Source of the DNA: Azorinus chamasolen | Taxonomy: Eukaryota; Mollusca; Bivalvia; Cardiida; Solecurtidae | Assembly: GCA_963576725.1 (NCBI GenBank) | Contig: OY755238.1 | Span: 28,849,201 to 28,913,200 of the forward strand | Direction: 5' to 3' | DNA: 64,000 nucleotides | The notes under the pieces: model-generated | Told to the model about the DNA's origin: nothing | The model's database searches: none | The model's input: the letters and a program-made list of their open reading frames with translations, nothing else | Part shown: positions 1-10,300 of the stretch, in pieces | How positions within the stretch are numbered: position 1 is the stretch's first letter | Layout: each line of letters opens with the position of its first letter | Program-made: the position numbers and the translations under genes

Positions 1-213
1 TTCCTTAATATAAATGTGTGCCCACGCATCTGAAAACAGAGTAGACTCAGATCAGACAGCTCCTACAGGACCAGGGTCTGCTCTGTTTGCTTATGCACTT
101 TGAAAGATCTGTTTCGTTTGTTTCTAAAATAGTTACAATGTTCCAACTATTTTGTCCATTAATATTCTGTAGGTATTGAAATTTAGAATAAACATAGCAC
201 AGGGAAAGGGTTT
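1..213 (-). mobile_element. Family A MITE, cut by window edge
   Basis: Damaged palindrome with AAACAGAGTAGAC at about 37-52 and GTCTGCTCTGTTTGC ending near 91, then a body ending in AGGGAAAGGGTTT at 201-213. The left terminus lies outside the window. The body (TAGGTATTGAAATT, AATAAACATA) belongs to the variant also seen at 27252 and 33081. The reading frame across it is fortuitous. Confidence 0.7.
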
Positions 214-239
214 GTGCGCTTGGTGAATTTACGAAATTC

Positions 240-1100
240 ACAAATGATGACCCAATAAACAACTTTTAAACACCATTATTAAATTCTGAATCGACAGAGA
301 TCATCCACAAAGTAGTGATTTTATACCTTTATGTAAAATATATGGGATAACATAACACAAATATCCTTTTACATCGATCTGAACTCTAGACTTGATATGA
401 CATTCGCTGAACCAATTTTGTATTCATATAAGTCCTATTATTAAACCAAACTGCTGTCAAGTGATATGGAAACGATGATGGGATCGTTAGCAATAAAACA
501 AAACTAGCTCATCGACCAATATCGAATTTGCTATCGAATATTTGAGGAGCTTGTTCTATAGTGTTCTTAGTTTATACGATGTGTAAGAAACAAATGTACC
601 TTAACGGAAGGCAAAAAGATACAACTATCGCTAACACGCTTTAGAGAACAACTTAACGTGCTACAGTATCATATACAGTGCTCCCTCTCTACAACGACAC
701 CCTTTGGGATACGAAGATTGTATGTGTTGTTCAGAGGGAGTTGTTATAGGGAGGGAAAATCAAACATAATTAGCTTGTTTGCAGATCCCCAGATAAGGTG
801 TATTTCGAGAATTAAAACCGTTATGCCTCTATCAAACCCTATGTTGTGATGGAGGCATAAAGAAAATACGATGAAAAAACGTTGTTTCTGGAGCCTTGTT
901 GTTTCGGAAACAGTGACATGCGTTGTTGTAAGGAGGGAATCGTTATTGAGAGGGCCGTTGTAGGGAGGGAGCACTGTACTGGCAAGGCTGTCTGTCGAAC
1001 ACTCGGTAGCATATAATTTCGTTTTGTAATAAATAGCGTCAGACACTCGCACTATTTGTAAAATGTCTATTTCGTATTGTAAAAAAAGGAAGTGAGACAT
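240..1100 (+). repeat. Dispersed repeat V, copy 1 (host of H1)
   Basis: Non-palindromic repeat that recurs at 9985-10300 and 22890-23770. Shared landmarks are AATCGACAGA, ATGGGATA.CATAACA, TGCTTTAGAGA and ATCATATACTGGCAA. This copy is split by the H1 element at 674-978. No coding frame is recognisable, and I cannot assign a class. Confidence 0.55.
674..978 (-). mobile_element. Family H MITE copy H1
   Basis: Bounded by TACAGTGCTCCCTC at 674 and GAGGGAGCACTGTA at 978. It is the reverse complement of H2 (63575-63940) but lacks most of one arm of the internal palindrome (only CAAACCCTATGTTGTGATGG remains near 834-852). The two short overlapping reading frames here are shadows. It sits in repeat V at a TA. 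Confidence 0.8.
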
Positions 1101-1367
1101 GCAATCCAGTAATATATTGCGGAACATCGGAAATAAGCTAATCTGAAATAAAAGTTAGGTAGATTTTATTTTGTATGAGTAGACCATAAGTAGATTGTTT
1201 TGTTATGCAATATCTAAGACATAAATATAAAATTGATTATTACTAAAATATATTAATTTGGTGTTCGTTGTTCCCTAAATGAACGTCATCTAGCATAATT
1301 AATATTATCATTAATGTAAGGAAAACACAGAACAGTACATTTTAAGAATGGTGGACTTTTAGTGCAA

Positions 1368-1560
1368 TGTCATTAATGTCGTCGACAATTTCCTACGACG
1401 GGAGCTAATGGACTTGTATGGGAAAGCGTAATTAATCATTTACTTCGAATAAGGTTTTGCTGTAATTCCGTAATTAAATAAACCGTTTTGGTCGGTAATT
1501 ATTTCAGTTATGGTTTAAAACGTTTACCATAACATTAAGCATTGTCAGTACTGATTCTAA
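1368..1560 (+). repeat. Dispersed repeat N, copy 1
   Basis: Shares a scattered pattern (CTAATG.ACTT.TATG.GAAAGC, AATAAGGTTTT, AATAAACCG, TTATTTCA.TTATG) with 12283-12450, 24245-24480 and 29330-29475. It has no palindrome and no recognisable coding. Confidence 0.5.
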
Positions 1561-1701
1561 TTTTAGAATACACGTATACCGCTACTCTTTACTTCAACGT
1601 CCACTAAAGGCATAATCCACGGTCTTAAGAGGTATAGTTACGCTGGCACTCGACCTTCATAGACTGTTAAATTATAATTTTGATTCTGCGTTCGTCCTAC
1701 A

Positions 1702-1950
1702 TTAACCCTTTCCCTGTTGCATATTCATGTACGAAAGATGGACGTCACGAATATTAACAAGATTATTTTTTATAATGGCATATGCATACATGACATTTTG
1801 GCTCAGGCAGAAACTGTAGAATCAGATCTATCTTACACAATAAGCAAACAGAGCATACCCTGATTAGACGGCTCCTATAGGAGCCGTCTGATCTGGGTCT
1901 ACTCTGCTTGCAAATGAGTTAAAATACGCTTACATAAGGGAAAGGGTTAA
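1702..1950 (+). mobile_element. Family A MITE A2, near-complete
   Basis: TTAACCCTTTCCCTG at 1702 and AGGGAAAGGGTTAA ending at 1950. Inside are the motif CTGTAGAATCAGATCTAT and a right-hand palindrome at about 1843-1912 with apex CGGCTCCTATAGGAGCCG. The stem has a T/T opposition (CCCTGATT against GATCTGGG). The flanks form an inverted repeat (see findings). Confidence 0.88.
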
Positions 1951-2309
1951 GTAGGACGAACGCAGAATCCAAATTTCCTACCTAATTTCTATTCTAATTT
2001 TATATTCAGAATGCCGGCTGATAACAACCAAATTGTTAACAAGAAGAAGCCTTGTGTGCCTTTTAGCAAAACTACTACTGTACTGTAAGATAAGCCATCC
2101 AATTAATTGCAAAACAGTTGTGTGTTCAAATGTATTTGTACAACAGCATTTATTACATATTCCTGAATCTATATTGATAAGATTACATGATTATTTATGA
2201 TGTAATAGGTTAATTCTCTGCCCAATGTACACGTATAACCCAATATAATATCTAGACGCTAGTTTGTTACCAAAATGTTTGCAATATGTCCATTAAGCAA
2301 AACCAAACA
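1951..2309. other. Unassigned AT-rich stretch
   Basis: After the 19 bp right flank of A2, I see no gene and no repeat that I can match elsewhere in the window. Confidence 0.4.
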
Positions 2310-2425
2310 CGTAGGATATGGCCCCTTGTGTAATACACCATTAAATCAGTTAAGTTATGAGCCAGACGCATTATTCTTTGGGCAAGGAGTTTACAAGCAA
2401 TTTCCCTATTTGAATTATAGTCTAA
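2310..2425 (+). repeat. Dispersed repeat P, copy 1
   Basis: Shares CCTTGTGTAA, GTTATGAGCCAGACG and ATTCTTTG with 15560-15700 and 27565-27650. Homology continues into CAATTTCCCTATTTGAA. Class unknown. Confidence 0.5.
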
Positions 2426-2829
2426 CATAGTAATGATGGGTCAATGAGAAAAGAACATTCGGATATTTAAAGCCGGCATTTACCAAAATTAGATTCGCTG
2501 GTAAGCGGTGTCTTCCTAAATTCACCCCACTATGTAAATTGGTTGCATGGCTCCATTTGAGCAATGGTTTGCTTCAATATATGGTGATACAAATCTGAAC
2601 AGTGTCCTCTGAAAAACACATTTACCATCCGATCTTTCATGTACACTATCGAATTCCAAAACATCTTGAAGTCTTCTTGTGAACTCAACTCGCCTGCAAT
2701 GCTTATCAAGCGTTTGATTTAGAGCCATTTCAATTGACGCTGCTTCAAGTAGCTCAACTGGAACTAACTACCTAGAAATAACAAGAAATGCGTATAACAT
2801 ACACTTATAATCCTCTGTCTGGGATTTGA
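2426..2829. other. No recognised gene; 68-codon minus frame
   Basis: A minus-strand frame of 68 codons (2522-2728) has a protein-like composition with mixed charged and aromatic residues, but I recognise no domain. There is no supporting splice or paralogue evidence. It could be a decayed exon or chance. Confidence 0.25.
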
Positions 2830-3010
2830 TGAATCGAGGTCCGTTGTATCAGTGCTTTACAGTGGGTATCTAAAACACCCAGAGACATTATGTCGAAAAT
2901 AAGAGTAGGGCATCGCGCCCAGGTTCTCTCTTTATCCGCTTCCCTCCCGCTGGCGCATCCAACTAGCCCATAGTTGGTTAGCAGTAATGGACGTTAATCA
3001 ACACAAACAC
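2830..3010 (-). repeat. Dispersed repeat W, copy 1
   Basis: Its reverse complement matches 6050-6225. Shared landmarks are CACTGTAAAGCACTGATACA, GGGCGCGATGC-like and CTAGTTGGA. It is GC-richer than its surroundings. Confidence 0.6.
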
Positions 3011-3255
3011 ATAATAAATGTTATATCTTGTATTGCTTTCAGATTTACAATATAAAGCCGATGATCAGTATGCTTGGCCACTTATCTTATACTATACGAC
3101 TACAATATATGTTGTTACTGTCAAAACAACCAACAGTTCTTTTCTCTGTTTAACGAATAAGAAATGCATGTAATCATTATTTGGAAGAATATTTTCATTT
3201 GATGAATTTTGCACCAAAGTTTTAATCGTCATACTGCATTAAAAAGTACATACAC

Positions 3256-3448
3256 CAGAGCTACAAATGAAGGCACATCCCCAACTACTAAAATCGTCAT
3301 TTCTCCACCAAACCCTATACTGTGACTACTCTTTAGAATTGTCTAATCGAGAGGGTTCTAAAGAGTGGTCATAGTATAGGGTTTGGTGGAGAAATAAATG
3401 AGCTGCTCTTGAACATGTTTCAATGTATGCATCTTATCTGGACCTTTG
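3256..3448 (-). mobile_element. Family C palindromic element C1
   Basis: Outer ends are CAGAGCTAC (3256) and GGACCTTTG (3448). The central palindrome at 3299-3395 begins ATTTCTCCACCAAACCCTAT and ends with its complement. The stem carries CTCTTTAGAATTGTC against an imperfect partner (GAGGGTTCTAAAGAG). Confidence 0.8.
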
Positions 3449-4370
3449 AACACTATAGACGATTTATAACCATAAACACGCATCTTCAACAAGTAGAAAA
3501 TATTGCTTAAGCGGATGTTGAAGTGATGATTACACCTGCAAGACAGATATATCGGCTCACAATTCATACCGTTTGCATGTCATTAAACTTCAGTAAACAA
3601 GCAATAACGTGACGAATTGCTTTTAGCTACAGCTATTTATTTTAATATTTAAGTATGAACACAAAATGCTTAAAGTTTTCTTTGCCATTGTTTGCATCGA
3701 TATAAAAGAATAACACATGTACTAGCCGAGTATCATACAACGTGTCTTTGAATTAGTGTCGGTAAAGTCAGGTTGAAATGGAAAAGTAGTTATGTAAAGC
3801 AGGAAAAGACACACACACAAGTCGCAACCATGAAATTCATGCAGAAAGATCCTTTGGGAATTTTAGGGGGTTTATTGTATTTTATTGATATACAGAACAA
3901 TACTGAAACATACATGCAATTTCTCAGTGCACCATTCACTGATATTTCTTAACTTTAAATATTAAATGTTAAGCATTTTAAAGTGTCCAGAGTATTTATC
4001 TGGATCGTATCTCTTTGCGTAACGTATAGGAAAATCGACAAACGTGGCCTTGGGTGGATTTGAAATCCGTCAATTGTTAAAAACTAGATATTTTAGATTG
4101 AAATATATATGACAAGAATATTATACATACAAATTAAGAGTCTCATCGTTCTGATGGAGACTAATAGTTGACAAGGTCATTAAGCCGTCGATTCAGATAA
4201 AGTTTGATTCTTGCAGTATTTTAAAAGAGGGACGAATATCAATGCTGCTTGACAAATCAAGAGGAGCAATGCATGGAAGATGTCATTTGGTAAATCTGGA
4301 TCTGAACAAATAGTCCTAATTCGTGTTTTGTAAACGTGTCATTTATAGTTTCATAAGGATTTAACCCTTT
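3449..4370. other. No gene seen
   Basis: About 0.9 kb of AT-rich DNA. I find no palindrome, tandem repeat or reading frame worth reporting, and no match to the repeat families used here. Confidence 0.5.
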
Positions 4371-4610
4371 ACTACATAAATACGCATCCTATACCTATGC
4401 AAACAGAGTAGACCCAGATCAGACGGCTCCTATAGGAGCCGTCTGATCAGGGTCTGCTCTGTTTGCTTATGATACAAAATAGATATGATGCTACAGTTTC
4501 TGCCATGGCCAACGTTTCCTTGTGTCCATATCGCTGTTATAACAATTAATCTAATTAATATTCATTACGTCATTATTTCTTACATGTATATTCATGGAGT
4601 AATAGGTTAA
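4371..4610 (-). mobile_element. Family A MITE A3, near-complete
   Basis: Ends are TTAACCCTTTACTACAT (4371) and ATGGAGTAATAGGTTAA (4610). The palindrome at about 4400-4467 has the GCTCCTATAGGAGC apex, an A/A opposition (CCCAGATC against GATCAGGG) and a T/G pair. The body carries CTACAGTTTCTGCCATGGCC, the reverse complement of the A2 body. Confidence 0.88.
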
Positions 4611-4689
4611 ACTGGTTGATACTAGATCAATAGTAAAGTAGTGATTATGCTGCATATTCAAGTTTAAGGCTTGATTTGTTATGGATACC

Positions 4690-4872
4690 TGTTTACGCTT
4701 ATGCTAAAAACTTAGTCAAATATGGTATGTTTTGTGAAGGACCATGGTCTGTTTGTGTATTATATAAAGCTGATTCTGCAGTTTCGGTCATAGCCGGCAA
4801 TGTCTTCATATATAAAGCCATGTTCACGATGTCCTTATTTCTGACATGAATAGTCATTAGGTAAAATGTTAA
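4690..4872 (-). mobile_element. Degenerate family A copy
   Basis: Recognisable by GGTCTGTTTGTG, GATTCTGCAGTTTCGGTCAT, TTTCTGACATGAAT and a worn GGTAAAATGTTAA end. The palindrome is mostly lost. Confidence 0.55.
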
Positions 4873-4909
4873 CCATATTATATTACAGAATGGTAAATGT
4901 AAACTCTCC

Positions 4910-5134
4910 CCGTTCAATATTCATGCCAGCAATAATGACATCATGCATATTTATAAGCTGAATATGTTTTTATAATGGTAAATATACAATATGTGTTGGT
5001 ATTAGTAGAACATGAGTCAGATATATTATAATTTTATAAGCAAGCAGAGCAGACTGTGATCAGACGGCTCCGATAGTCTTGGTCTTCTCGGTCTGCAAAG
5101 GTGTGAACAAGCTTTTATATTAGGGAAAGGATTA
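4910..5134 (+). mobile_element. Degenerate family A copy A5
   Basis: Left end worn (GTTCAATATTCATG), right end TAGGGAAAGGATTAAT. The palindrome at 5040-5098 has lost several bases at the apex (CGGCTCCGATAGTCTTGG). Confidence 0.65.
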
Positions 5135-5292
5135 ATATATATAATATAGTTGACGCATATATTGTTTGTCTGTTTACAGTTTTATTGTCTACAAGAAGCA
5201 TATGATTGAAAGCGTATAACGAGTTTCCCTATTTACATCCGTAAACATCTTTAACAAACTCTTTCAAACAATATGCATGTCATAGGATGTTC

Positions 5293-5420
5293 TTAACCCT
5301 TATCATGCTAAGCGCATCCTCACTCGCATTTGCAAACAGCTTGGATCCAGATGAGACGCCGAGTAACTCGGTGTCTCATCAGGATCCAAGCAGTTTGACA
5401 CGCGGTAATCAGTTACTCCT
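5293..5420. mobile_element. Family G palindrome element
   Basis: TTAACCCTTATCATGCT at 5293, followed by a palindrome at 5333-5398 running CAAACAGCTTGGATCCAGAT to the matching GATCCAAGCAGTTTG, apex GCCGAGTAACTCGG. The stem has an A/A opposition at the position seen in family A. The right terminus is unclear. Confidence 0.7.
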
Positions 5421-5614
5421 CTACGAATCAGAAGTAAGTAAAACTTTCAGCAGATCAGAGATTTGAATGAAATAGTGTTGTCAGCACAATAAGCGTTCAG
5501 CGATCCTAATTAAAATACCGCAAGTTTAACAGTTGATCAGAATTAAAAGGATTTTCAAATATGTTTTGTGCATGTGCTAGGGTTTAAATACTTCTAACTG
5601 AAAGCAATACACTT

Positions 5615-5765
5615 GATGGCAACTGATTTCTCGCGTAAATGACACGATGCGTGAGAAGATACTCATTAACGGAAGTCATACATATTCGTTAAAACGTTCT
5701 GAGACACTAGCTATATTTGTTGAAATATAACATTGCAAGCTTAATTGTAACACTGGTCTATAAAC
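5615..5765 (+). repeat. Dispersed repeat X, copy 1
   Basis: Matches 17790-17950: ACGGAAGTCATACA, GTTAAAAC and AAATATA.CATTGCA are shared in order. Class unknown. Confidence 0.5.
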
Positions 5766-6049
5766 ATTTCGCATAAATACACTCAAGTGAATAATAAAGT
5801 TGTTTCTGTTACACATTTAACACCAGAAGTGTCGGTGTGCAACATCTACTTTAGGTTGGAAAAGTACCAGAGAAACATATTGACACAATAAATTGTGGAA
5901 CATAATCCAGACAATAACAAGAATATAAATACAAATAAAAAACAGTTATTGCACTGAATCAGTAGTGCAACAAAGGTTAGTTACGAGTTCTGTTATGTTA
6001 TACAGTATTGAAAGTTTGAACTTCTGCCCGGTTGTATCGACCAATGAGT

Positions 6050-6225
6050 TTGATCAATTGTTTGGTTTATGCTCACTATAGGCTAATTGGACACCCCAGA
6101 GAGAGGAGAGAGGATACAGGAAACCCGTGCGCGATGCGCGACTTTTATTTTTGACAGAGTTTATCTGGTTCTTTTAGATGCCCAGTGTAAAGCACTGATA
6201 CATCAGACCTTGTGTTATAGTCTCG
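6050..6225 (+). repeat. Dispersed repeat W, copy 2
   Basis: Inverted partner of 2830-3010, about 3 kb away. CAGTGTAAAGCACTGATACA near 6182-6201 is the clearest shared block. Confidence 0.6.
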
Positions 6226-6382
6226 TCCGAAGGACTTGGTCCAGGACCCCATAACATTGTAGTCGAGAAATGAACAAATACATGTAACATGGTTTTAACA
6301 TGTTTTATAAGATAGTTAAAACAGGTAGATGTACTACTCTACACTGACTTTCTAAATCCTTGTTCTTTCACCAACTTTTAAT

Positions 6383-6601
6383 CCTCAATTCCATGAATAT
6401 TCGTTTAAAATGTAAGGACGTCAGCAATATGTTTTAAATATTATTATAATAGCACACGAATACATGAAAATTTGACATATCTATATCATATCATAAACGG
6501 ACAGAGCTGAAGCTGATTAGACGGCTCCTATAGGAGCCTTTTGATCAAGGTCTACTCTGTTTGGGAAGGCGTAGAAAGGTGTATTTATGTAGTAAAGGGT
6601 C
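6383..6601 (+). mobile_element. Family A copy A6, worn ends
   Basis: CTCAATTCCATGAATATTCG at the left and TTTATGTAGTAAAGGGT at the right. The palindrome at 6498-6564 keeps the apex CGGCTCCTATAGGAGCC but has lost pairing on one side. Confidence 0.7.
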
Positions 6602-6752
6602 GTCAAAATTGCATGAAAGTATATAAAATCCAACATAATTATATCGCTGTTTTCCGTAAGTTATGCTATGACTGTCCGGAAATATGTTTCAGCTTCATTG
6701 TGTATCAACTCACATTACGGAATATATTTCGATATTCGCATTTCGTACTATA

Positions 6753-7365
6753 TATACTCAACAAAATAATATAAGGGTCACTGATAAGTCTCCCATAGGG
6801 CTCAATGTATTCACTACACAACCTTGGAACTTCGTTTCTTTCACCAATGTCGCTTTATCCCAACGAACGTTGCAGGAATTATTGTTAGAGTTTCAATTAA
6901 CGGGTGCAGATGAAAATTATACCTGCGGGAGTCTTATGTACCTCCATGGAGAAAAAATGTAAAACAATGTTTTTCACAAAAAAATGGATAATTTTCAACA
7001 AGTTTTCCTTGCTTTGAAATCGAAAATCATATCAATATTGGAAATAATGGAAGATGGAAAGGTTTACCAAAATGTTTGACGTGCCAAAGACATGTTTATT
7101 GGTATTCCATATAAGAGTAAAATAAAATTGATTTTTTCGAGAATTTCAGAAATTCCAAATTTTCTTTTTTTTTCATTCCATGGAGGCCTATAGGACCTTG
7201 GCATAACTCAATCTCACCTGTAGATTGACATTTTGACAATACGTTCTATAAAATTTGTCAAAATTGATTAATGCATATGGAAAATACAGGATGCCAAAGT
7301 TGCAGGGTCATTGCACAAACCCATGGGAAAAGTACCACTGACCCTTAAATATTTTGTTGAGTATA
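6753..7365. mobile_element. TIR element, Tc1/mariner-like by TA ends
   Basis: Inverted ends TATACTCAACAAAAT (left) and ATTTTGTTGAGTATA (right), followed inward by AAGGGTCA and its complement TGACCCTT. It is about 613 bp and its interior codes for nothing I recognise. TA flanks on both sides fit a TA target, but the family is not identified. Confidence 0.65.
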
Positions 7366-8173
7366 TTTCCATCAGATACTAGGAACAGGGATTTATGTTG
7401 TACACGTGACGTTTGTATTCAGCAGCAGGCATTGTTGTCATACATATATAAATATGCTTCCAAAAGTGTCTAAAGAAATATTCATTCTATATCCCTGGCT
7501 GGGATATTTTCAAACCAAATTTCACAATGAACGTAACAGAGAAGCCGCCTGACACCCCATTTGCAAGCCGAATACATCCGGATTAGATAACACTATTTGC
7601 ATATAGAACATATATAATCTGATTATATGCTATTCCCAGACCATTTTAAGAAATACATAAAATAATATGCATAATGTTATGAGCTTGCATATTCATAAGG
7701 TAAATGTTTGACACTGTCATAAGAACGTTCCGAAGGCATTCCCAGTCTTTCTACAAAGATTAAGTATATTTCGCTCTTGGGTGTAGTAGCATGTTTGAAT
7801 GAAACAAAAATGATTTAGACATATATTTTAGTTTGCTTGTTCGGAACTCCCTTTAGCACCTAAAGTACTTTGTTCTAGGGGTATGTTTCATTAAACAAAT
7901 CTGAACCAAGTTCAAATAACACAATCGCAACAGAGGAAAACTTTGTAGACAACACTACTTAGCAACTGACTTGAATATCGATTTATTTGAGATTAATGCT
8001 ATATAATACTATAATTTTCATCCATGTTACAATTGTAGCTTTAATTCAATTGGCGACAAAAGTATGTGAATGATACCAAACGCAGTATTTCAAAGTCATA
8101 ATTATACTGAAATCGTTACTACTCCGAGTGATAAAAATTATTACATATTCTAGTTTCCAGCAGTCTAGCTAAC
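7366..8173. other. Mostly unassigned; faint family A half near 7585-7705
   Basis: Part of it (GCATATTCATAAGGTAAATG) resembles the non-palindromic half of family A. The rest is AT-rich DNA without a recognisable gene. Confidence 0.35.
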
Positions 8174-8401
8174 TTAACCCATTCCTCCATAGGCTATTTT
8201 TAGACCCAACCTCTTTGAATTAATCTACAGAAAAGGCGCATTTACTAGGGAAAAGGAAATTCTTTGAAGTGTATAGTATTGAAATCATTGTGACAATAGA
8301 GCATTTGCTCCTAAGGAGCAAATGCTCTATTTATCACAATGGTTTCAAAAAGTGACCTTTACAAAGGCGTAGAAATGCGTATTTATGGGGGAATTGGTTA
8401 A
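8174..8401 (-). mobile_element. Family B MITE B1, complete
   Basis: TTAACCCATTCCTCCAT at 8174 and a worn GGGGGAATTGGTTAA end at 8401. The palindrome at 8287-8340 reads ATTGTGA...TCACAAT around GCATTTGCTCCTAAGGAGC. Confidence 0.88.
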
Positions 8402-8412
8402 TATGACATAAG

Positions 8413-8602
8413 TCAGATGTCCAGATAGGTGTGTACATTTCAACATTTTCAAGAATATTTCCTTTATTTCTCCACGAAACCCCTTTCTGTGACCACACCT
8501 TAGAATCGTCTCAAAGTGACCATTCTAAAACGTGGTTAATGTATAGGGTTCGGAGAAATAACGATTTTAGTATTTGGGTATGCACCTTTATCTGTAGGTT
8601 TG
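8413..8602 (+). mobile_element. Family C element C2, diverged
   Basis: Left end CAGATGTCCAGAT, right end ATCTGTAGGTTTG. The palindrome (TTTCTCCACGAAACCCCTTT and its worn complement) is eroded at the apex. Confidence 0.7.
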
Positions 8603-8743
8603 ATTAATCACCGTAAGTTCTAACAAACGACAATCGCAACTGGAACTTCGATCACCGTTTGAAATAACGCACTGTAAAACCAGTGTTAAATAAGAAGGCC
8701 CCCTGGTGCATTCTATTTGTCCTGTCTTAATGTTTGCACCATA

Positions 8744-8953
8744 TTAACCCATTACCTCATCAGCTATTTTTAGATCCAACCTCTTTAAATAAATCCACCG
8801 AAAAGGATCATTAACTACAGAAAATGAAAATTTTAGAATTTGTAGTTTGAAACCATTGTGAGAAATAGAGCATTTGCTCCTATAGGAGCAATGGTTTCAA
8901 CAGGTAACTATTGCAGAGGCGTCAAAAGGTGTCAATTTGAGGAAATGGGTTAA
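8744..8953 (-). mobile_element. Family B MITE B2
   Basis: TTAACCCATTACCTCAT at 8744 and GGAAATGGGTTAA at 8953. The palindrome apex GCTCCTATAGGAGC is intact, but about 20 bp of the second arm are deleted (GGAGCAATGGTTTC). Confidence 0.85.
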
Positions 8954-9127
8954 TGGTTTATGATTAGAGGGTTATGATTTACATGGTAAAGCATTGGAAA
9001 TTCAATGATACTCCTGCAAAGTTGCCTTCCATCCAAAAATGACGGGTTGTCTCATCTTGTGTATGTTAATCAAGATAAACTCAGCAAAACTGCTAAACCG
9101 CCACTTTTAACTTTCTATTTTAAATAG

Positions 9128-9335
9128 AAAACAAGATGTGTTCTTGAAACACTATGCTCCACCCCCGATTTGACATTTGACCTTGATGTGTGAACTTGAC
9201 CTTTATGAGTCACCAATAATAATGTTTTCCTCCATAAGTCGAACATGCATGCCAGGTCTGAATTATGTTTGTGCAATGGCTACGAACTTATTGCCAACGT
9301 TAAAGTTGGACACAAACCAACAAACCAACAGAAAT
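9128..9335 (-). repeat. Diverged copy of a bivalve-type repeat
   Basis: Begins ACAAGATGTGTTCTTGAAAC and continues into GACCTTGA-type words. This resembles, in reverse, the end of the element at 55496-55945 (ACAAACACATCTTGT). It is heavily diverged and ends near CAACAAACCAACAG. Confidence 0.5.
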
Positions 9336-9985
9336 AGCAAAACAGTATCCACAAGGAGAGAACGAAAATAGTTTCGAAAACAGTCTTCTTCTTTCAGCAT
9401 ATGGCTCCTACGCTATTTTCTACCGATTTACACAACATAATTGCTGTCCATTGGCTGGGGAAGTCAAGCGAGAAGATTGGCTTTAAACCGGTTTTTCTGC
9501 ACATGGTCCCCATGAAGAATGTCGAACATGTCGAAAATGAAAAACACAACCAGACGGCGAAAATGATGATTGAAAAGCACAGCAGAGCCGTCGGAATGAT
9601 ACATTCTGGTACGCCAATAAGACGGATTGGCTCCACATTTACATTACCCAACAAATAAAAAAAACAACAAAAAAACTAATAATATTGTTGCATCCCTTAA
9701 CAATATGATTAAACACGAGGTGGCGATTGAGCAGTTTTGTCTGCTGTAATGTGATACATTTCTGGTAGGGTCATGCCATAAATAACATGTCATAATAGTG
9801 TTGTAAAGTTCATAGTTGTTGTGTGTTTTATCAGACTTGCAGAGTAACGTAAATAACGAAATGCCAAAAACGTTAGCTAATATTCTGTTGTTTTGTTTAC
9901 ATATCAGCAACATTTTGGCAGATTAACAGCTTTAGACTAAATCTAATTCAAAACATTTCATATGAAATTCACAACTGACAACATT
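9336..9985. other. Unassigned, includes an 85-codon frame
   Basis: A plus frame at 9401-9658 (85 codons, rich in Lys, His, Met) faces an 86-codon minus frame at 9394-9654. The segment is GC-richer than its neighbours and is followed by an A-rich run with AATAAAAAAA at 9654-9675. I recognise no domain; it could be a decayed retrocopy or exon, or chance. Confidence 0.3.
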
Positions 9986-10300
9986 ATATACAATTCGTAA
10001 ACACCATCCTCAAACTCGGAATCGACAGAATGCATTCCAGAAGCAGTGATTTGTGAGCCGTTATATGGGATATCATAACATACGTTTCTCTTTTTACTTT
10101 GAACTAAACTGCAGTAAAATCTAGATTACAAATGTCATGTTATGCACGTATAAAGGCTTTTGAAAGTATTCTGGCATTACATGTTGCTTGAGCAAAACTG
10201 TGCATTAACTAAAGACATGCATGCATGTATTCGATGTAATGCTTTAGAGACCAGCTTCCTGAATACTGAATCATATACTGGCAAACATTTATCTGCCGAA
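9985..10300 (+). repeat. Dispersed repeat V, copy 2
   Basis: Contains AATCGACAGA, ATGGGATATCATAACATACG, AATGCTTTAGAGA and AATCATATACTGGCAAA. It supplies the empty site for H1. It is interrupted on the right by the D element at 10300. Confidence 0.55.

Noticed and set aside
1702..1716. Telomere-like AACCCT words in element ends
   Set aside because: Single copies within terminal inverted repeats, not tandem arrays; the flanking TTAA and element structure explain them.
9394..9654. Membrane-protein-like minus frame of 86 codons
   Set aside because: Hydrophobic residues arise from antisense of a Lys/Glu/Asn-rich sense frame; neither strand has independent support.
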